DNA from: Lachnospiraceae bacterium 28-4
GTDB taxonomy: Bacteria > Bacillota > Clostridia > Lachnospirales > Lachnospiraceae
Length of the DNA: 64,000 nt
Assembly (NCBI GenBank): GCA_000403275.2
Contig: KE159600.1
Coordinates: forward strand, 269,708 to 333,707
Direction: 5' to 3'
The notes under the pieces were generated by a model. The model ran no database searches, had not been told where the DNA came from, and saw nothing but the letters and a program-made list of their open reading frames with translations. The position numbers were made by a program, and so were the translations under genes. Positions 32,464-41,085 of the stretch are shown here, piece after piece. Every line of letters begins with the position of its first letter. Position 1 is the first letter of the stretch.

Positions 32464-32538
32464 TGCGTCGGTTTGCGTCGATAGCGACGGTATTTTCTAT
32501 ACCGCCCCGCTATCTGAAATACCGTCGCAACCGACGCA
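32464..32538. repeat. Inverted repeat next to repA, element D
   Basis: TGCGTCGGTT (32464-32473) pairs with AACCGACGCA (32529-32538), and GCGACGGTATTT (32484-32495) with AAATACCGTCGC (32517-32528). It lies 12 bp from the repA stop. Similar in sequence to B and in architecture to C. Confidence 0.55.
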
Positions 32539-32550
32539 TATCGTCGCTTT

Positions 32551-33687
32551 TTATTCGTTCCGTTCCAGCCGCTTTAAAATAATTCTCCTCTCATGCCCCC
32601 GTTTATTGTCATAGAAAATGCCATAGTCATTTAATAGCTGGCTGTTTACTACATTTAATCTTCTGGAAATCACATTTGCCGATAGCTGCATATCCGGCAA
32701 CTGTTTCAGAAGTTCCGTTGCCGTTCCTTCCCACTCTGGTCTGCCTTCCGCCAGAAATTCGTTAATGGCTTCCAAAAGTGGGTTCGGCGGCTGTTTCCAA
32801 AGTTCCGTTTCTGCCTTTTTAAATTTCCAGATACAACGCTCACGGTCAAACTCGATTGTCAGTTCCTGGTCTGGCTGGTCACGCCCTACAATATCCAGAA
32901 CCGCCGTGTTGTCCGTCCGCTTTTTCTTCTGCATAATAAATGCCCCATCAGCCGCCCCAAGCAATCCGTTTGTGCCGGAAATCATATCAAAGCTGTCACC
33001 GGATTCCATCTTGCGGGTATGGTGTACCACTAACAGGCAGATACCATACTTGTCACTAAACGCTTTCAGCTTTGTTACAATCTCATAATCATTCGAGTAG
33101 CTGAACGTTTCCCCGCCGACTTCCCTCACCTTTTGCAGCGTGTCAATGATAATCAGCCTTGCATCTGTATGCTGTTTCACAAACTCCTCTAATTCACCGT
33201 CCAAGCCTTCCTTCAGCGTCTTTGCCTGTGTCGCAAAATAGAGATTGTCTGCGCTCTCTATACCAAACATTTGTGAAAGCCGCCGCTGAAGCCTTGCGTA
33301 ATCATCTTCCAAAGCCAGATACAAGACCGTTCCTTTACGGACGGGATAATCCCACAGAGGAATCCCCATTGCTATATGATAGGCAAGCTGCCCCATAAAA
33401 AAGGATTTTCCCACCTTCGGCGCACCTACGAAAAGATATGTGCCGCCATACAGAAAACCATCAACAACCGGCGTCCTCGGCGGGTAAAGCGTATCATACA
33501 ATTCTGTCATGGAAACCGTCTGCAAACTACACCCGGATTTCTCCGGGCTTTTGCAGTTATTTGTGGCTTTCAGATTGATTTGTGCTGTTTCATTTGCTAT
33601 AATTTCAGTGTTGTTTTTAAGATTCGGCTGTTTCCCATCTGCGCCAACAGATGATACGGAAGCAGTCGTTTTTCTTTTTCCTGTCAT
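32551..33687 (-). CDS. RepA-like AAA ATPase, element D
   Basis: 378 residues. Walker A GAPKVGKSF, Walker B region ARLIIIDTLQKV, LLVVHHTRK and the C-terminal LLKQLPDMQLSANVISRRLN winged-helix-like segment. It is highly similar to the B protein, with differences concentrated in the first 50 residues. The start overlaps the MobC-like stop by ATGA (33684-33687). Probable replication helicase of the excised circle. Confidence 0.75.
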   Translation of the reverse strand: MTGKRKTTASVSSVGADGKQPNLKNNTEIIANETAQINLKATNNCKSPEKSGCSLQTVSMTELYDTLYPPRTPVVDGFLYGGTYLFVGAPKVGKSFFMGQLAYHIAMGIPLWDYPVRKGTVLYLALEDDYARLQRRLSQMFGIESADNLYFATQAKTLKEGLDGELEEFVKQHTDARLIIIDTLQKVREVGGETFSYSNDYEIVTKLKAFSDKYGICLLVVHHTRKMESGDSFDMISGTNGLLGAADGAFIMQKKKRTDNTAVLDIVGRDQPDQELTIEFDRERCIWKFKKAETELWKQPPNPLLEAINEFLAEGRPEWEGTATELLKQLPDMQLSANVISRRLNVVNSQLLNDYGIFYDNKRGHERRIILKRLERNE

Positions 33688-34007
33688 TCATCTTCTCCTT
33701 TCAGACCGTCCAACGTGATTGCGATTACCTGCAACGTATAGAGCAGTTCGTCATTGTCCGGGCTTATGCTCTCCATGCGCTTTAATTCCTCATGGATTGC
33801 CGCCATCTGGTTTTTCAGAGCCTTATATACCCTCGGATTGCCCTGTACCACCACATCCCGGCACAGAAGCCGCCTTGTGATATAGTCCTGCTTTGTCAGC
33901 CCCGACAATGCCACCAAATCATTTAACAGTTTTGATTCTTCGTCCGATACCCGGAACGCCACCGTATGATTGCGCCATCTTCCCTTATAATCAAGTGCCT
34001 TATCCAT
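33684..34007 (-). CDS. MobC-like relaxosome protein, element D
   Basis: 107 residues, differing from the B copy at only about three positions, all in the N-terminal quarter. The ribbon-helix-helix type segment is WRNHTVAFRVSDEESKLLND followed by LSGLTKQDYITRRLLCRD. It sits 3 bp from int and overlaps repA by 4 bp. Role in relaxosome formation inferred from similarity and position. Confidence 0.68.
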   Translation of the reverse strand: MDKALDYKGRWRNHTVAFRVSDEESKLLNDLVALSGLTKQDYITRRLLCRDVVVQGNPRVYKALKNQMAAIHEELKRMESISPDNDELLYTLQVIAITLDGLKGEDE

Positions 34008-34010
34008 CTT

Positions 34011-35093
34011 TTAGTCCTCCTTTGTCATTCGCTCCATTTCCAGCCTTTCCGCCATTTCCGTCTGAACCGTAGGGAATAAGTGGGCGTATCGGTATGTAAT
34101 CTTCTCCGCTTCATGCCCCATGCGCTCCCCTATCGCCAGTACCGAAAATCCCATGTTGATTAAAAGCGAAACCGCACTGTGACGAATATCATGCACACGA
34201 ATCTTCTTTACACCTGCCTGTTTTGCCCCACGCTCCATTTCGTGATTGAGATAGGATTTTGTGACGGTAAATAACCTTTCGTCCGGCTTAATGTCATAAA
34301 GCAGTTTGATATACTCCTGCATTTCCTCACAGAGAAACGGCGGCATTTTGATGGTGCGGTTACTTTTCTTCGTTTTGGGGCTTGTGATAATGTCACGCCC
34401 TTTGGAACGATGAAATGTCTTGCTGATTGTGACTGTCTGCTTCTCAAAATTAAAATCAGCCGGAGTGAGGGCAAGCAGTTCACCGGAGCGCATCCCGCAC
34501 CAGTAGAGCATTTCAAACGCATAGTAGGAACGGGGCTTATCCATCATGGCTTCGGAGAATTTCAGATATTCTTCCTTCGTCCAGAAGTCCATTTCCTTTA
34601 CGGCTTCGCTCCCAATCGTTCCCGCCCTCCTTGCCGGATTGTAGGGAAGATTGTAAAAGTTTACCGCGTGATTGAATATCGCCGTAAGCTGTGCGTGTAT
34701 TGTCCTCAAATAATCTGCGGAATAGGGCTTACCCTTCTCGTCCTTGTACGCCATCAGTTCATTTTGCCACGCTATCACGTCTTTTGCTTCAATCTCTGCA
34801 ATTTTGCGGTTTTCAAAGTACGGCAAAATCTTTGTCCGTATTACATGGCTTTTGGATTCCCAGGTGCTTTCCTTGACACGCTGTTTCTTATCCGCTTCGT
34901 ACACTTCAAAGAAACTGCCGAAAGTCATATCCAGCTTTGCCCCCTGTTTAAGCATGGCTTCATGTTCCCACGCCTGCGCTTCCCTTTTCGTTGCAAAGCC
35001 CCTTTTTTGTGTCTGCTTTCTTTCCCCCTTCCAGTTGGTGAAACGATAGATAACCCTCCACGTTCCAGTTGCATTGTCCTTGTATACAGCCAT
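34011..35093 (-). CDS. int: Tyrosine recombinase/integrase, element D
   Basis: 360 residues. Catalytic Arg202 (CGMRSGELLALT), His301/Arg304 (HDIRHSA), His327 (MGHEA) and Tyr336 (YRYAHLF). About seven substitutions separate it from the B integrase, for example K for R at 117 and FN for ID near 214. As the element next to intact guaA, D is placed to have inserted last or to hold the functional attB half. It starts 20 bp after the excisionase stop. Confidence 0.92.
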   Translation of the reverse strand: MAVYKDNATGTWRVIYRFTNWKGERKQTQKRGFATKREAQAWEHEAMLKQGAKLDMTFGSFFEVYEADKKQRVKESTWESKSHVIRTKILPYFENRKIAEIEAKDVIAWQNELMAYKDEKGKPYSADYLRTIHAQLTAIFNHAVNFYNLPYNPARRAGTIGSEAVKEMDFWTKEEYLKFSEAMMDKPRSYYAFEMLYWCGMRSGELLALTPADFNFEKQTVTISKTFHRSKGRDIITSPKTKKSNRTIKMPPFLCEEMQEYIKLLYDIKPDERLFTVTKSYLNHEMERGAKQAGVKKIRVHDIRHSAVSLLINMGFSVLAIGERMGHEAEKITYRYAHLFPTVQTEMAERLEMERMTKED

Positions 35094-35113
35094 TTTGTAA
35101 TCACTCTCCTTCC

Positions 35114-35293
35114 TTATTCGCTGTAACAGACCTTTTTATGAAAAAATGTAGCGTTCACACGTCCTGTCACGGTCAGATAGCCCTGTTTCTGTAACTCTGT
35201 ATTCAGTTCCCTTACAATCTGGTAGGCTTTTGACTTCGACACACGCAATTCCGCTGCCACTTCCTCCACTGTCATAAATGATTTTTCTGTCAT
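35114..35293 (-). CDS. xis: Excisionase-like HTH protein, element D
   Basis: 59 residues, intact: it begins MTEKSFMTVEEVAAELRVSK, continues SKAYQIVRELNTELQKQ and ends with a basic wing (GYLTVTGRVNATFFHKK) and VCYSE. The residues match the A and C excisionases in the helix-turn-helix. AGGAGAAA lies just upstream of ATG at 35293. It is the working version of the frame broken in element B, and may serve both elements because their integrases and ends are nearly the same. Confidence 0.8.
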   Translation of the reverse strand: MTEKSFMTVEEVAAELRVSKSKAYQIVRELNTELQKQGYLTVTGRVNATFFHKKVCYSE

Positions 35294-35340
35294 GCAGTTG
35301 TTTTCTCCTTTCTAACTGTTTTTGTTTAAGTCCCACATAT

Positions 35341-35369
35341 AGAATACTAAATAAATTCCGTTAAGTCAA
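35341..35369 (-). promoter_or_regulatory. Promoter of the xis-int operon, element D
   Basis: Minus strand TTGACT (35364-35369), 17-bp spacer, TATTCT (35341-35346), the same sequence as in B. Confidence 0.65.
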
Positions 35370-35412
35370 GTGGTTTTCAAAAGAATCTTAACTTTTTTTA
35401 TTTAAGTTATTC

Positions 35413-35441
35413 TTGCTATTTCTATTTCCTCATGCTATACT
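35413..35441 (+). promoter_or_regulatory. Promoter of the element D regulator
   Basis: TTGCTA (35413-35418), 17-bp spacer, TATACT (35436-35441), with repeats of the TTTAAGT/TTTGTTTAGT type on both sides. Confidence 0.68.
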
Positions 35442-35478
35442 AAATTCAACAAATTTGTTTAGTATCGGAGGTTTGATT

Positions 35479-36039
35479 ATGGCAATCGGCAAACGTATCA
35501 AATTTTTTCGCAATAGAAAAGGCATGACGCAAAAGCAACTGGGCGAAATCCTCGGCTTCCTCGGAAAGACCTCTGATGTCCGTATGGCACAGTATGAATC
35601 CGAAGCAAGAGTGCCGAAGCATGACCTTGTAAAAGAAATGGCGAACCTTTTCGGTATCAGCACCCATGCCCTAACAGTGCCGGATATTGATACGAATATC
35701 GGGCTTATGCACACCCTTTTTGCGCTGGAAGATATGTATGGGCTGAAAATCGGTGAGATTGACGGGGAAATCTGCCTGCGTCTGGATAAGTCCGATTACT
35801 CCACCTATTCTTCCATGTTCAAAATGTTCCACGCATGGCAGTCAGAAGCCGCCAGACTGGAAAAGGGCGAAATCACCAAAGAAGAATATGACGAGTGGCG
35901 GTACAAATATCCAGAACTTGATACCCACCAAATCTGGGCAAAGGTTCCTCCGCAAGAATTGTTTGACTTCATCAATGAAGCGGCTAAAGAAGCCGAAAGC
36001 GCAGAAAAGAAAGAAACAAAACGCAAGAAGAAAAAATGA
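35479..36039 (+). CDS. XRE-family regulator, element D
   Basis: 186 residues from ATG at 35479, preceded by CGGAGG; the longer frame to 35413 begins inside the promoter. Helix-turn-helix IGKRIKFFRNRKGMTQKQLGEIL with VRMAQYESEARVPK, then GLMHTLFALEDMYGLKI and WRYKYPEL. It is close to the B regulator. Likely represses xis-int and itself, controlling excision of D. A terminator follows. Confidence 0.82.
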   Translation: MAIGKRIKFFRNRKGMTQKQLGEILGFLGKTSDVRMAQYESEARVPKHDLVKEMANLFGISTHALTVPDIDTNIGLMHTLFALEDMYGLKIGEIDGEICLRLDKSDYSTYSSMFKMFHAWQSEAARLEKGEITKEEYDEWRYKYPELDTHQIWAKVPPQELFDFINEAAKEAESAEKKETKRKKKK

Positions 36040-36048
36040 ACGCAAAAA

Positions 36049-36095
36049 ACCTTACCAATTTTCAGTTGTCATTTCCGAAAATCAGTAAGGTTTTT
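36049..36095 (+). terminator. Terminator after the element D regulator
   Basis: ACCTTAC (36049-36055) pairs with GTAAGGT (36085-36091), with inner pairing across ATTTTCAG/CCGAAAAT, followed by TTTT. Confidence 0.75.
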
Positions 36096-36138
36096 CTGTT
36101 ATTGAAGTATTCTTTTATTCAGTGAGTGATACCTAAAA

Positions 36139-36157
36139 TGTTGCCAAATCGTTGCCA
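36139..36157. promoter_or_regulatory. Integrase arm-type repeats, right end of element D
   Basis: TGTTGCCA (36139-36146) and CGTTGCCA (36150-36157), 11 bp apart, the same as the right end of B. Confidence 0.6.
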
Positions 36158-36216
36158 GTTCCTAAACAAATTTGTTTGCAGCCCGCATAAATACTAGGTT
36201 CTTAAAGACCATTTCA

Positions 36217-37758
36217 TCACTCGAACTCAATCGTCCCCGGCGGCTTCCCCGTGCAATCATATAGCACCCTGTTCACCCCTTTCACCTCGTTCACAATCCG
36301 GCTCGTCACCGTGCCCAATACCTCCCAGGGCATCTGTACCGCTTCTGCCGTCATAAAATCCGAGGTACTCACTGCTCTTAGTGCCACAGCATAATCATAC
36401 GTCCGCTCATCTCCCATAACTCCCACGGAACGCATATTCGTAACCGCCGCAAAATACTGCCCCAACTCCTTATCCATTCCCGCTTTCGCAATTTCCTCCC
36501 TGTATATCGCATCCGCTTCTTGGACAATCCGTACTTTTTCCGCCGTTACTTCTCCGACGATCCTTACTCCAAGTCCCGGCCCCGGGAACGGCTGCCTATA
36601 TACCAGTTTTTCCGGTATTTCCAGTTCCAGCCCCGCTCTCCTGACCTCATCCTTAAACAACAGCCTTAAAGGCTCAATAATCTCTTTAAAATCAACACAA
36701 TCCGGCAGTCCCCCCACATTATGATGAGACTTAATCACCGCGCTCTTACCAAGCCCGCTCTCAATCACATCGGGATAAATCGTTCCTTGTACCAGATAAT
36801 CTACAGTGCCTATTTTCTTCGCCTCTTCTTCAAACACACGGATAAATTCTTCCCCTATTATTTTCCTCTTCTGCTCCGGCTCCTCAACCCCGGCTAACTT
36901 CTTATAAAATCGCTCCTGTGCGTTTACCCGCACAAAATTCAAATCATAAGAGCCTTTTGATCCAAATATTTCCTCTACCTCATCCCCTTCATCCTTACGG
37001 AGCAATCCATGATCCACAAATACGCAAGTCAACTGTTTTCCAATCGCTTTCGCCATTAATACTGCGGCCACTGAAGAATCCACGCCCCCCGATAAGGCAC
37101 ACAACGCCCTGCCTTTTCCAACTTTCTCCCTGATCGAAGCAATACTCGCCTCCACAAAGGAGTCCATCCTCCAGTCCCCCTTACACCCGCAAATATCAAT
37201 CACAAAATTACGAAGCATTTTCATGCCCTCCTGCGTATGCATCACTTCCGGGTGAAACTGCACCGCATATAATCCCCTGCCGGTATCTTCCATACCTGCT
37301 ATGGGACAAACCGGTGTATGGGCCGTCACGGTAAACCCTTCCGGCGCTTTTTCTATATAATCCGTATGGCTCATCCAGCAAATGGTCTTCCGGGCTACTC
37401 CTTGAAACAATCCGCTCTCCGCGTCCACTTCTACCTCTGTCCTGCCGTATTCACTGACCGGTGCCGTCGCAACTTTTCCTCCCAGAAGATGCGCCATCAT
37501 CTGAGAACCATAACAGATACCCAGCACAGGGATTTCCAGATCAAACACTCCTTTTCCACACAATGGCGAACCCTCCGCATATACGCTGTTAGGCCCTCCC
37601 GTAAAAATGATCCCTTTCGGATTCATTTCCCTGAGCTTGTCCAATCCGATATTATAAGAATGTACTTCACAATATACGTTGCATTCCCTGATCCTCCGCG
37701 CTATCAACTGATTGTACTGACCTCCAAAATCCATAACAACAATCATTTCTTTTTCCAT
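36217..37758 (-). CDS. guaA: GMP synthase (glutamine-hydrolysing)
   Basis: 513 residues from ATG at 37758, which follows GAGGAG; the longer frame to 37803 adds an unrelated tail. N-terminal class I glutamine amidotransferase domain with the nucleophile motif GICYGSQMM and FHPEV. Then the ATP-pyrophosphatase domain with P-loop [16 protein letters not shown], and the C-terminal dimerization domain ending PPGTIEFE. It converts XMP to GMP with glutamine and ATP. The last codons (ATT GAG TTC GAG TGA) contain the integration core, and the end of the protein is unchanged because the element restores it. Confidence 0.95.
   Translation of the reverse strand: MEKEMIVVMDFGGQYNQLIARRIRECNVYCEVHSYNIGLDKLREMNPKGIIFTGGPNSVYAEGSPLCGKGVFDLEIPVLGICYGSQMMAHLLGGKVATAPVSEYGRTEVEVDAESGLFQGVARKTICWMSHTDYIEKAPEGFTVTAHTPVCPIAGMEDTGRGLYAVQFHPEVMHTQEGMKMLRNFVIDICGCKGDWRMDSFVEASIASIREKVGKGRALCALSGGVDSSVAAVLMAKAIGKQLTCVFVDHGLLRKDEGDEVEEIFGSKGSYDLNFVRVNAQERFYKKLAGVEEPEQKRKIIGEEFIRVFEEEAKKIGTVDYLVQGTIYPDVIESGLGKSAVIKSHHNVGGLPDCVDFKEIIEPLRLLFKDEVRRAGLELEIPEKLVYRQPFPGPGLGVRIVGEVTAEKVRIVQEADAIYREEIAKAGMDKELGQYFAAVTNMRSVGVMGDERTYDYAVALRAVSTSDFMTAEAVQMPWEVLGTVTSRIVNEVKGVNRVLYDCTGKPPGTIEFE
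36221..36228. repeat. attB: att core within the guaA 3' end
   Basis: TCGAACTC lies in the final codons of guaA, 2 bp before the stop on the minus strand. It is the parental copy of the junctions at 7614, 18129 and 28423. Tn5801-type elements are known to use guaA in this way. Confidence 0.8.
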
Positions 37759-37869
37759 TCTTCTCCTCGTTCCTTCACTATATACTAACAACCAAAACCA
37801 CAATCATCATTATATAGACCGCCGGTATTCTTGTCAAAACCTTCCTAAATTATCATACTGAAAATATAA

Positions 37870-37890
37870 GCAGAGGCACACAGCCTCTGC
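37870..37890 (-). terminator. Terminator after spoIIID
   Basis: GCAGAGGC (37870-37877) pairs with GCCTCTGC (37883-37890) around a 5-nt loop; on the minus strand TTATATTTTC follows. Confidence 0.65.
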
Positions 37891-37937
37891 CATATATGTT
37901 CCCAGCGCAGTTCCTGAACGATCTTTCCCATCTGCCT

Positions 37938-38195
37938 TTATGCTCTCGCTTGATGCAAATACTTTTCTCTTGTGGCCAGCCCGCCTCTGATATGCCGTTC
38001 GGATTTATTTACATCGAGTACCTTTCTCGCTTCCTTTGCAAGTGCCGGATTAATCTGCATCAATCGATCTGTAACATCTTTATGCACCGTAGATTTGCTA
38101 ATCCCAAACTGCTTCGCCGTCTGCCGAACGGTAGCATTGTTATCAATAATATAATTAGCAATATTGATTGCTCTTTCCTCAATATAATCCTTCAA
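37938..38195 (-). CDS. spoIIID: Sporulation transcriptional regulator SpoIIID
   Basis: 85 residues matching SpoIIID along its whole length: KDYIEERAINIANYIIDNNA, the helix-turn-helix VRQTAKQFGISKSTVHKDVTDRL, and the basic C-terminal SERHIRGGLATREKYLHQ. It is a mother-cell DNA-binding protein that tunes the sigma E and sigma K regulons. The start is TTG at 38195: it gives the exact family N-terminus, and GAGGGG lies 7 nt upstream. That site is inside the 3' arm of a stem-loop (38201-38248), so its use may be regulated. Confidence 0.93.
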   Translation of the reverse strand: MKDYIEERAINIANYIIDNNATVRQTAKQFGISKSTVHKDVTDRLMQINPALAKEARKVLDVNKSERHIRGGLATREKYLHQARA

Positions 38196-38200
38196 AAGAA

Positions 38201-38248
38201 AACCCCTCAGAACACTTTTTTACATTGTATGAAGTGTCCGGAAGGGTT
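38201..38248 (-). promoter_or_regulatory. Stem-loop covering the spoIIID ribosome binding site
   Basis: On the minus strand the arms 38248-38232 and 38217-38201 pair at 14 of 17 positions around a 14-nt loop, followed by TTCTTTTG. GAGGGG (38208-38203) lies in the 3' arm. It may act as terminator of the upstream O-acylation operon and at the same time hide the spoIIID start. Confidence 0.55.
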
Positions 38249-38424
38249 ATGACTGTTTGTTTATTCAGATATTCTGCGGCTGTTCAGAGGTTTCTGCCCT
38301 TACCGGCCATAGAGCAAAACCTGCCGCCAGTCCAAACACCAAATTCCCGCTGGCACCGAACCTTTCCGCCATATGCTCCGGCCCTCTAAGGCAAATCCCC
38401 ATATCCGCCATATGCAGCAGCCAA

Positions 38425-39570
38425 TCAATACACTCCACGGATTCCCAGGTCACTATCCAGCGTATTCATATTATACAGCAGCAATACATCCGTCACTCCG
38501 GGCTGTTCCTTAATAAATTCCGACACCCCTTGTTTATAATATCTCGTGTCGAATACATAAATCTTCTTATAATGACGGACGAGGAAAGGAACCATGGAAT
38601 TCGCATAGCTGTCTTTAATCAATACAAGCTCTCTGCCCGAATCCGCATTTTCATTTGTAATTTCAATCAGCGAATGCAGATTATCCAAAAATAACGAATA
38701 CTTGTCCTTTTCTTCCGCATACTCCAGGTTATACAGGCTCTCCGTTGTCTCGCCCGTATCCATATATTCCACCGTCAATTTGTCGGCTGGATTCGTGTAA
38801 ATGGTAATGGGATCCCCCTCCCGTCCATAATCGCCGGCCTTGGAATATACCGTTCCCCGAAAATCTTCCGCAGCGGTCTGCGCCGTCATCTCTTCCAACG
38901 AAACCGCATCCATCCCTTTTTCTCTGCAATAAGCCGTATATCCCGCATAAGCCCCAAGGGTCGTCCAGTGGTGATCCGTCTTATAATACAGTTCCCCCTT
39001 TGCCTTATATGCCAGCAGATCCTTGCTGCAATCCACCGGCTTAATTCCGGAAATGCCATATATAATCTCAGCTGTTTCCATCTGATCCCTTACCGGAGCA
39101 TACTCCGGCAGCTTTTCCTCATATATGCAAACCGCAGTGGGAACCAGCATCAGACGGACATCCACTTCCTGCCCTTCCAGTTCTTTCGCAAAACTGCCTA
39201 ATATTTTCCCGATTCTTTCCGTATTTTCCGGTTTTTCATATTCTTCGATCAGATAACCGTCCTTTGCGATATAAATGCCGTTGATCTCCCTTTTCCCCGC
39301 GCTCATTTCCGCCTTTGTTTTTACTCCCATAAAAAAGTCCCGGAATGGAAAATGATCCGCAAGATAAGACTCCAGCCCCGACATATATTCCCCGCTCTTT
39401 ATCTTCTCCAAGCTGACCGAAGGGAACTCCGCCAGATATCTGTTCTCATTCTCCGAAAATTCCTTTTTATCCATGGCAATAAACAATACGGCCAGCAGCA
39501 TAACCATACCGGCCAACAGCAATGCCGTTGCTGTCTTTATCCTGTTTTCCCATACCGGCCGTTTCTTCAT
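38425..39570 (-). CDS. DHHW-family protein, AlgX/AlgJ-like
   Basis: About 381 residues. N-terminal transmembrane anchor (TATALLLAGMVMLLAVLFIA), then an extracellular SGNH-like domain with the DHHW motif in KTDHHWTTLGAYAGY (about 203-217) and the Ser-containing LIKDSYANSMVPF near the C-terminus. Such proteins work with an MBOAT partner to O-acetylate exported polysaccharides. The MBOAT gene lies 64 bp upstream. ATG at 39570 is chosen because AGGAGG lies 7 nt before it. It is the last gene of the O-acylation operon. Confidence 0.85.
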   Translation of the reverse strand: MKKRPVWENRIKTATALLLAGMVMLLAVLFIAMDKKEFSENENRYLAEFPSVSLEKIKSGEYMSGLESYLADHFPFRDFFMGVKTKAEMSAGKREINGIYIAKDGYLIEEYEKPENTERIGKILGSFAKELEGQEVDVRLMLVPTAVCIYEEKLPEYAPVRDQMETAEIIYGISGIKPVDCSKDLLAYKAKGELYYKTDHHWTTLGAYAGYTAYCREKGMDAVSLEEMTAQTAAEDFRGTVYSKAGDYGREGDPITIYTNPADKLTVEYMDTGETTESLYNLEYAEEKDKYSLFLDNLHSLIEITNENADSGRELVLIKDSYANSMVPFLVRHYKKIYVFDTRYYKQGVSEFIKEQPGVTDVLLLYNMNTLDSDLGIRGVY

Positions 39571-39634
39571 CTGCATACCTCCTGCTCCAGCCTTTCTATT
39601 TTAGGTCTTTTTCCGTTTTTTCTTATTTTATTTG

Positions 39635-41068
39635 TCAAAACCTGAAATACAAAAACGGATTATACGTATCGTTTACGAGAAAAGCCACTGTTACTAAAAA
39701 CAACAACACATATCCCGCCATGGAAACAACTGCCGTCGCCGTCCTGATTCCATCCCCCATGCGTTCTATCCTGCTTTTGATCCAGGGATATAGCGGAAAG
39801 GCCAACAGCGCCGCCGCCAACAGCACTGCCATATAATTTTGCAGATACCACAGGCATTCTTTTCCCCACAATGCGTTGCCCGCCATACCGGCCATGGAGC
39901 TGAAATAAACACCCAACGCCCCCATGTCGTCAAATACGAAAATCACAAAACCTACGACCACAATGAGCAGCAAATAACCGTGCCGTATTATCTTTGGAAG
40001 CCTGTCCAAAGCTTTCCCCCATACATACTTCTCCAATGCCAGCAACGCCCCGTAATACAAGCCCCAAAGAACAAAGTTCCAGGATGCCCCGTGCCAAAGC
40101 CCTGTCAAAAACCATACGATCAGCATATTTCTCAGATGCCGGCCCGTCCCTTTCCGGTTTCCCCCCAACGGTATATATACATAGTCCCGGAACCAGGTGG
40201 ATAAAGATATATGCCACCGCCTCCAGAAGTCCGTCACCGATATGGCGGAGAGAGGGTATTGAAAGTTTTCCGGAAAATGAAAACCGAGCATTTTTCCCAT
40301 GCCGATCGCCATATCGCTGTATGCGCTGAAATCAAAATAAAGCTGTAAGGTAAATGCCGCCGCCCCCAGCCATGCTGTCGCCACCGATGCCTGTCCTGCT
40401 TCCAGGGCGCGTATTTCCTCCCACAAAGCTCCCACCTGATTCGCTATCAGCACCTTTTTAAACAAACCCTGCATAAATCGGAACAGCCCTTCCTGTACCT
40501 CTTCCTTTTTGATTTTTCTTTTATGAAGCTCTTCATTCACCACGCTGTAACGAACGATAGGCCCGGCCACCAGCTGCGGAAACATGGATACATACGTGAG
40601 ATAATTCAAATAATTCTTCTCCATCGGAACTTCTTTCCGATACAGATCAATACTATAACTCATGGTCTGAAACGTAAAAAAGCTGATCCCCACAGGCAGA
40701 CCTAAGCCGAGCGGCTTCAGCGGTATGGAAAAGATCCCGCTCACGGTCGCTATGAGAAAATCAGCATATTTAAAAAAGGCAAGCACGGAAAGATTCACCG
40801 CCACCGAACAGACCAGAAAAATTTTCCGTCTGCCCTGCGTCGTTCCAAACCTTTCCATCAGTCTGCCATTACAATAATCCACTGCCGTTGCAAAAAGCAT
40901 TAACAAAATATAGACTGGCTCCCCCCATGCATAAAAAATCAGGCTGAACAGGAGCAGCACCATATTTTTCCAAGATTTTACTGAAAAATATTCATAAGGA
41001 ACTATATAATATAAAATAAGACAAAAAGGAAGAAAGAAAAACAGAAACGGAATACTGCTGAAAACCAT
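39635..41068 (-). CDS. MBOAT family O-acyltransferase
   Basis: 477 residues with about ten transmembrane helices, as in AlgI/DltB-type enzymes. The family core WRRWHISLSTWFRDYVYIPL is present (about 290-310), followed by the catalytic histidine context FLTGLWHGASWNFVLWG. These enzymes pass acyl groups across the membrane for transfer to a surface polymer. It lies between the DUF4358 lipoprotein gene (17 bp) and the DHHW protein, consistent with one O-acetylation system. The modified polymer cannot be told. Confidence 0.9.
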   Translation of the reverse strand: MVFSSIPFLFFFLPFCLILYYIVPYEYFSVKSWKNMVLLLFSLIFYAWGEPVYILLMLFATAVDYCNGRLMERFGTTQGRRKIFLVCSVAVNLSVLAFFKYADFLIATVSGIFSIPLKPLGLGLPVGISFFTFQTMSYSIDLYRKEVPMEKNYLNYLTYVSMFPQLVAGPIVRYSVVNEELHKRKIKKEEVQEGLFRFMQGLFKKVLIANQVGALWEEIRALEAGQASVATAWLGAAAFTLQLYFDFSAYSDMAIGMGKMLGFHFPENFQYPLSAISVTDFWRRWHISLSTWFRDYVYIPLGGNRKGTGRHLRNMLIVWFLTGLWHGASWNFVLWGLYYGALLALEKYVWGKALDRLPKIIRHGYLLLIVVVGFVIFVFDDMGALGVYFSSMAGMAGNALWGKECLWYLQNYMAVLLAAALLAFPLYPWIKSRIERMGDGIRTATAVVSMAGYVLLFLVTVAFLVNDTYNPFLYFRF

Positions 41069-41085
41069 ATTTTACCCTTCCCTTC

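Noticed and set aside
38265-38453. 62-residue frame after the DHHW gene ending in SEQPQNI
   Set aside because: It overlaps the end of the DHHW gene in another frame, has no ribosome binding site and shows no recognisable domain.
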